Shown here: positions 63,981-64,000 of the stretch, piece after piece | How the letters are laid out: each line of letters opens with the position of its first letter | How positions within the stretch are numbered: the stretch's first letter is position 1 | Source: Myxococcales bacterium | Lineage (GTDB): Bacteria > Myxococcota_A > Polyangia > Polyangiales > Polyangiaceae | NCBI GenBank assembly: GCA_016191785.1 | Contig: JACPVJ010000049.1 | Coordinates: 1-64,000 of the forward strand | Length of the DNA stretch: 64,000 nt | Reading direction: 5' to 3' | Position numbers and translations under genes: made by a program | Notes under the pieces: generated by a model | Database searches by the model: none | What the model saw: the letters and a program-made list of their open reading frames with translations, nothing else | What the model was told of the DNA's origin: nothing

Positions 63981-64000
63981 TAAGCTTCGCCGGTGGCGAC
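63981..64000 (+). promoter_or_regulatory. Possible start of the next gene at window edge
   Basis: TAAGCT (63981-63986) followed after 6 nt by GTG (63993) repeats the -10/start-codon pattern seen before other rightward genes. Only two codons lie in the window, so the gene is a prediction. Confidence 0.3.

Noticed and set aside
63786..63983. A 65-codon plus-strand frame opposite the metallophosphoesterase start
   Set aside because: It overlaps a strong gene and has no ribosome-binding site or recognisable sequence.

Overview
The window is a very GC-rich, densely packed bacterial chromosome segment. It most likely comes from a myxobacterium (Myxococcota, probably the Polyangiales/Sorangium side). 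Supporting evidence: an mglBA polarity operon nearly identical to the Myxococcus pair, a Hanks-type Ser/Thr kinase, several Gly/Ser-rich Cys-containing lipoproteins, an orphan SpoA (SctQ/FliN-like) protein and a UbiA/DPPR-synthase-like protein. No phage, transposon, CRISPR array, rRNA or tRNA is visible. The one selfish element is an intein inside gyrB.

Layout. 1-1.6 kb: fragment of a propeller-like protein, then mglBA (minus). 1.9-9.4 kb: two translationally coupled giant exported TPR-DUF3857-transglutaminase-like proteins; the second has lost the catalytic triad. 9.4-18.4 kb: TPR protein, SpoA protein, lipoprotein, glycosyltransferase, YggS, RarA, Hpt, ComEC and a Gly-rich lipoprotein. 18.4-26.7 kb: outer-membrane protein, BtuF-like binding protein, TlyA, CPBP protease, UbiA prenyltransferase, aminotransferase, LigA and FAH-family hydrolase. 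26.7-33.9 kb: membrane-anchored kinase, exported partner, aldo/keto-reductase-like protein, SUMF1-like protein, CinA, ThpR and a lipoprotein. 33.9-38.2 kb: ClpB, a nucleotidyltransferase pair and a lipoprotein.

38.3-45.4 kb is the replication block. gyrB (interrupted by a 570-residue LAGLIDADG intein), recF and dnaN lie on the minus strand, and upstream of dnaN is a 371-bp non-coding stretch with AT-rich tracts and DnaA-box sequences, a candidate oriC. 45.4-49.7 kb: a CcmF-type haem lyase with two accessory proteins. 49.7-56.5 kb: PyrH, PpiC-type foldase, KamA-family radical SAM enzyme, acyl-CoA carboxylase beta subunit, a coiled-coil tail-anchored protein and a membrane protein. 56.5 kb: the SRP RNA gene ffs. 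56.6-60.7 kb: SDR, FolE-like, DUF2203, MerR, lipoprotein, MlaE and lipoprotein on the minus strand. 60.7-63.8 kb: rhomboid protease, CysS and a metallophosphoesterase.

Most genes overlap by 1-4 bp or are separated by a few bases, so long transcriptional units are likely. A recurring feature is a TANNNT-like hexamer 6-14 nt upstream of the initiation codon with no clear Shine-Dalgarno sequence. This suggests many leaderless or short-leader mRNAs. All calls come from reading sequence and translated motifs by eye; no database search was run.
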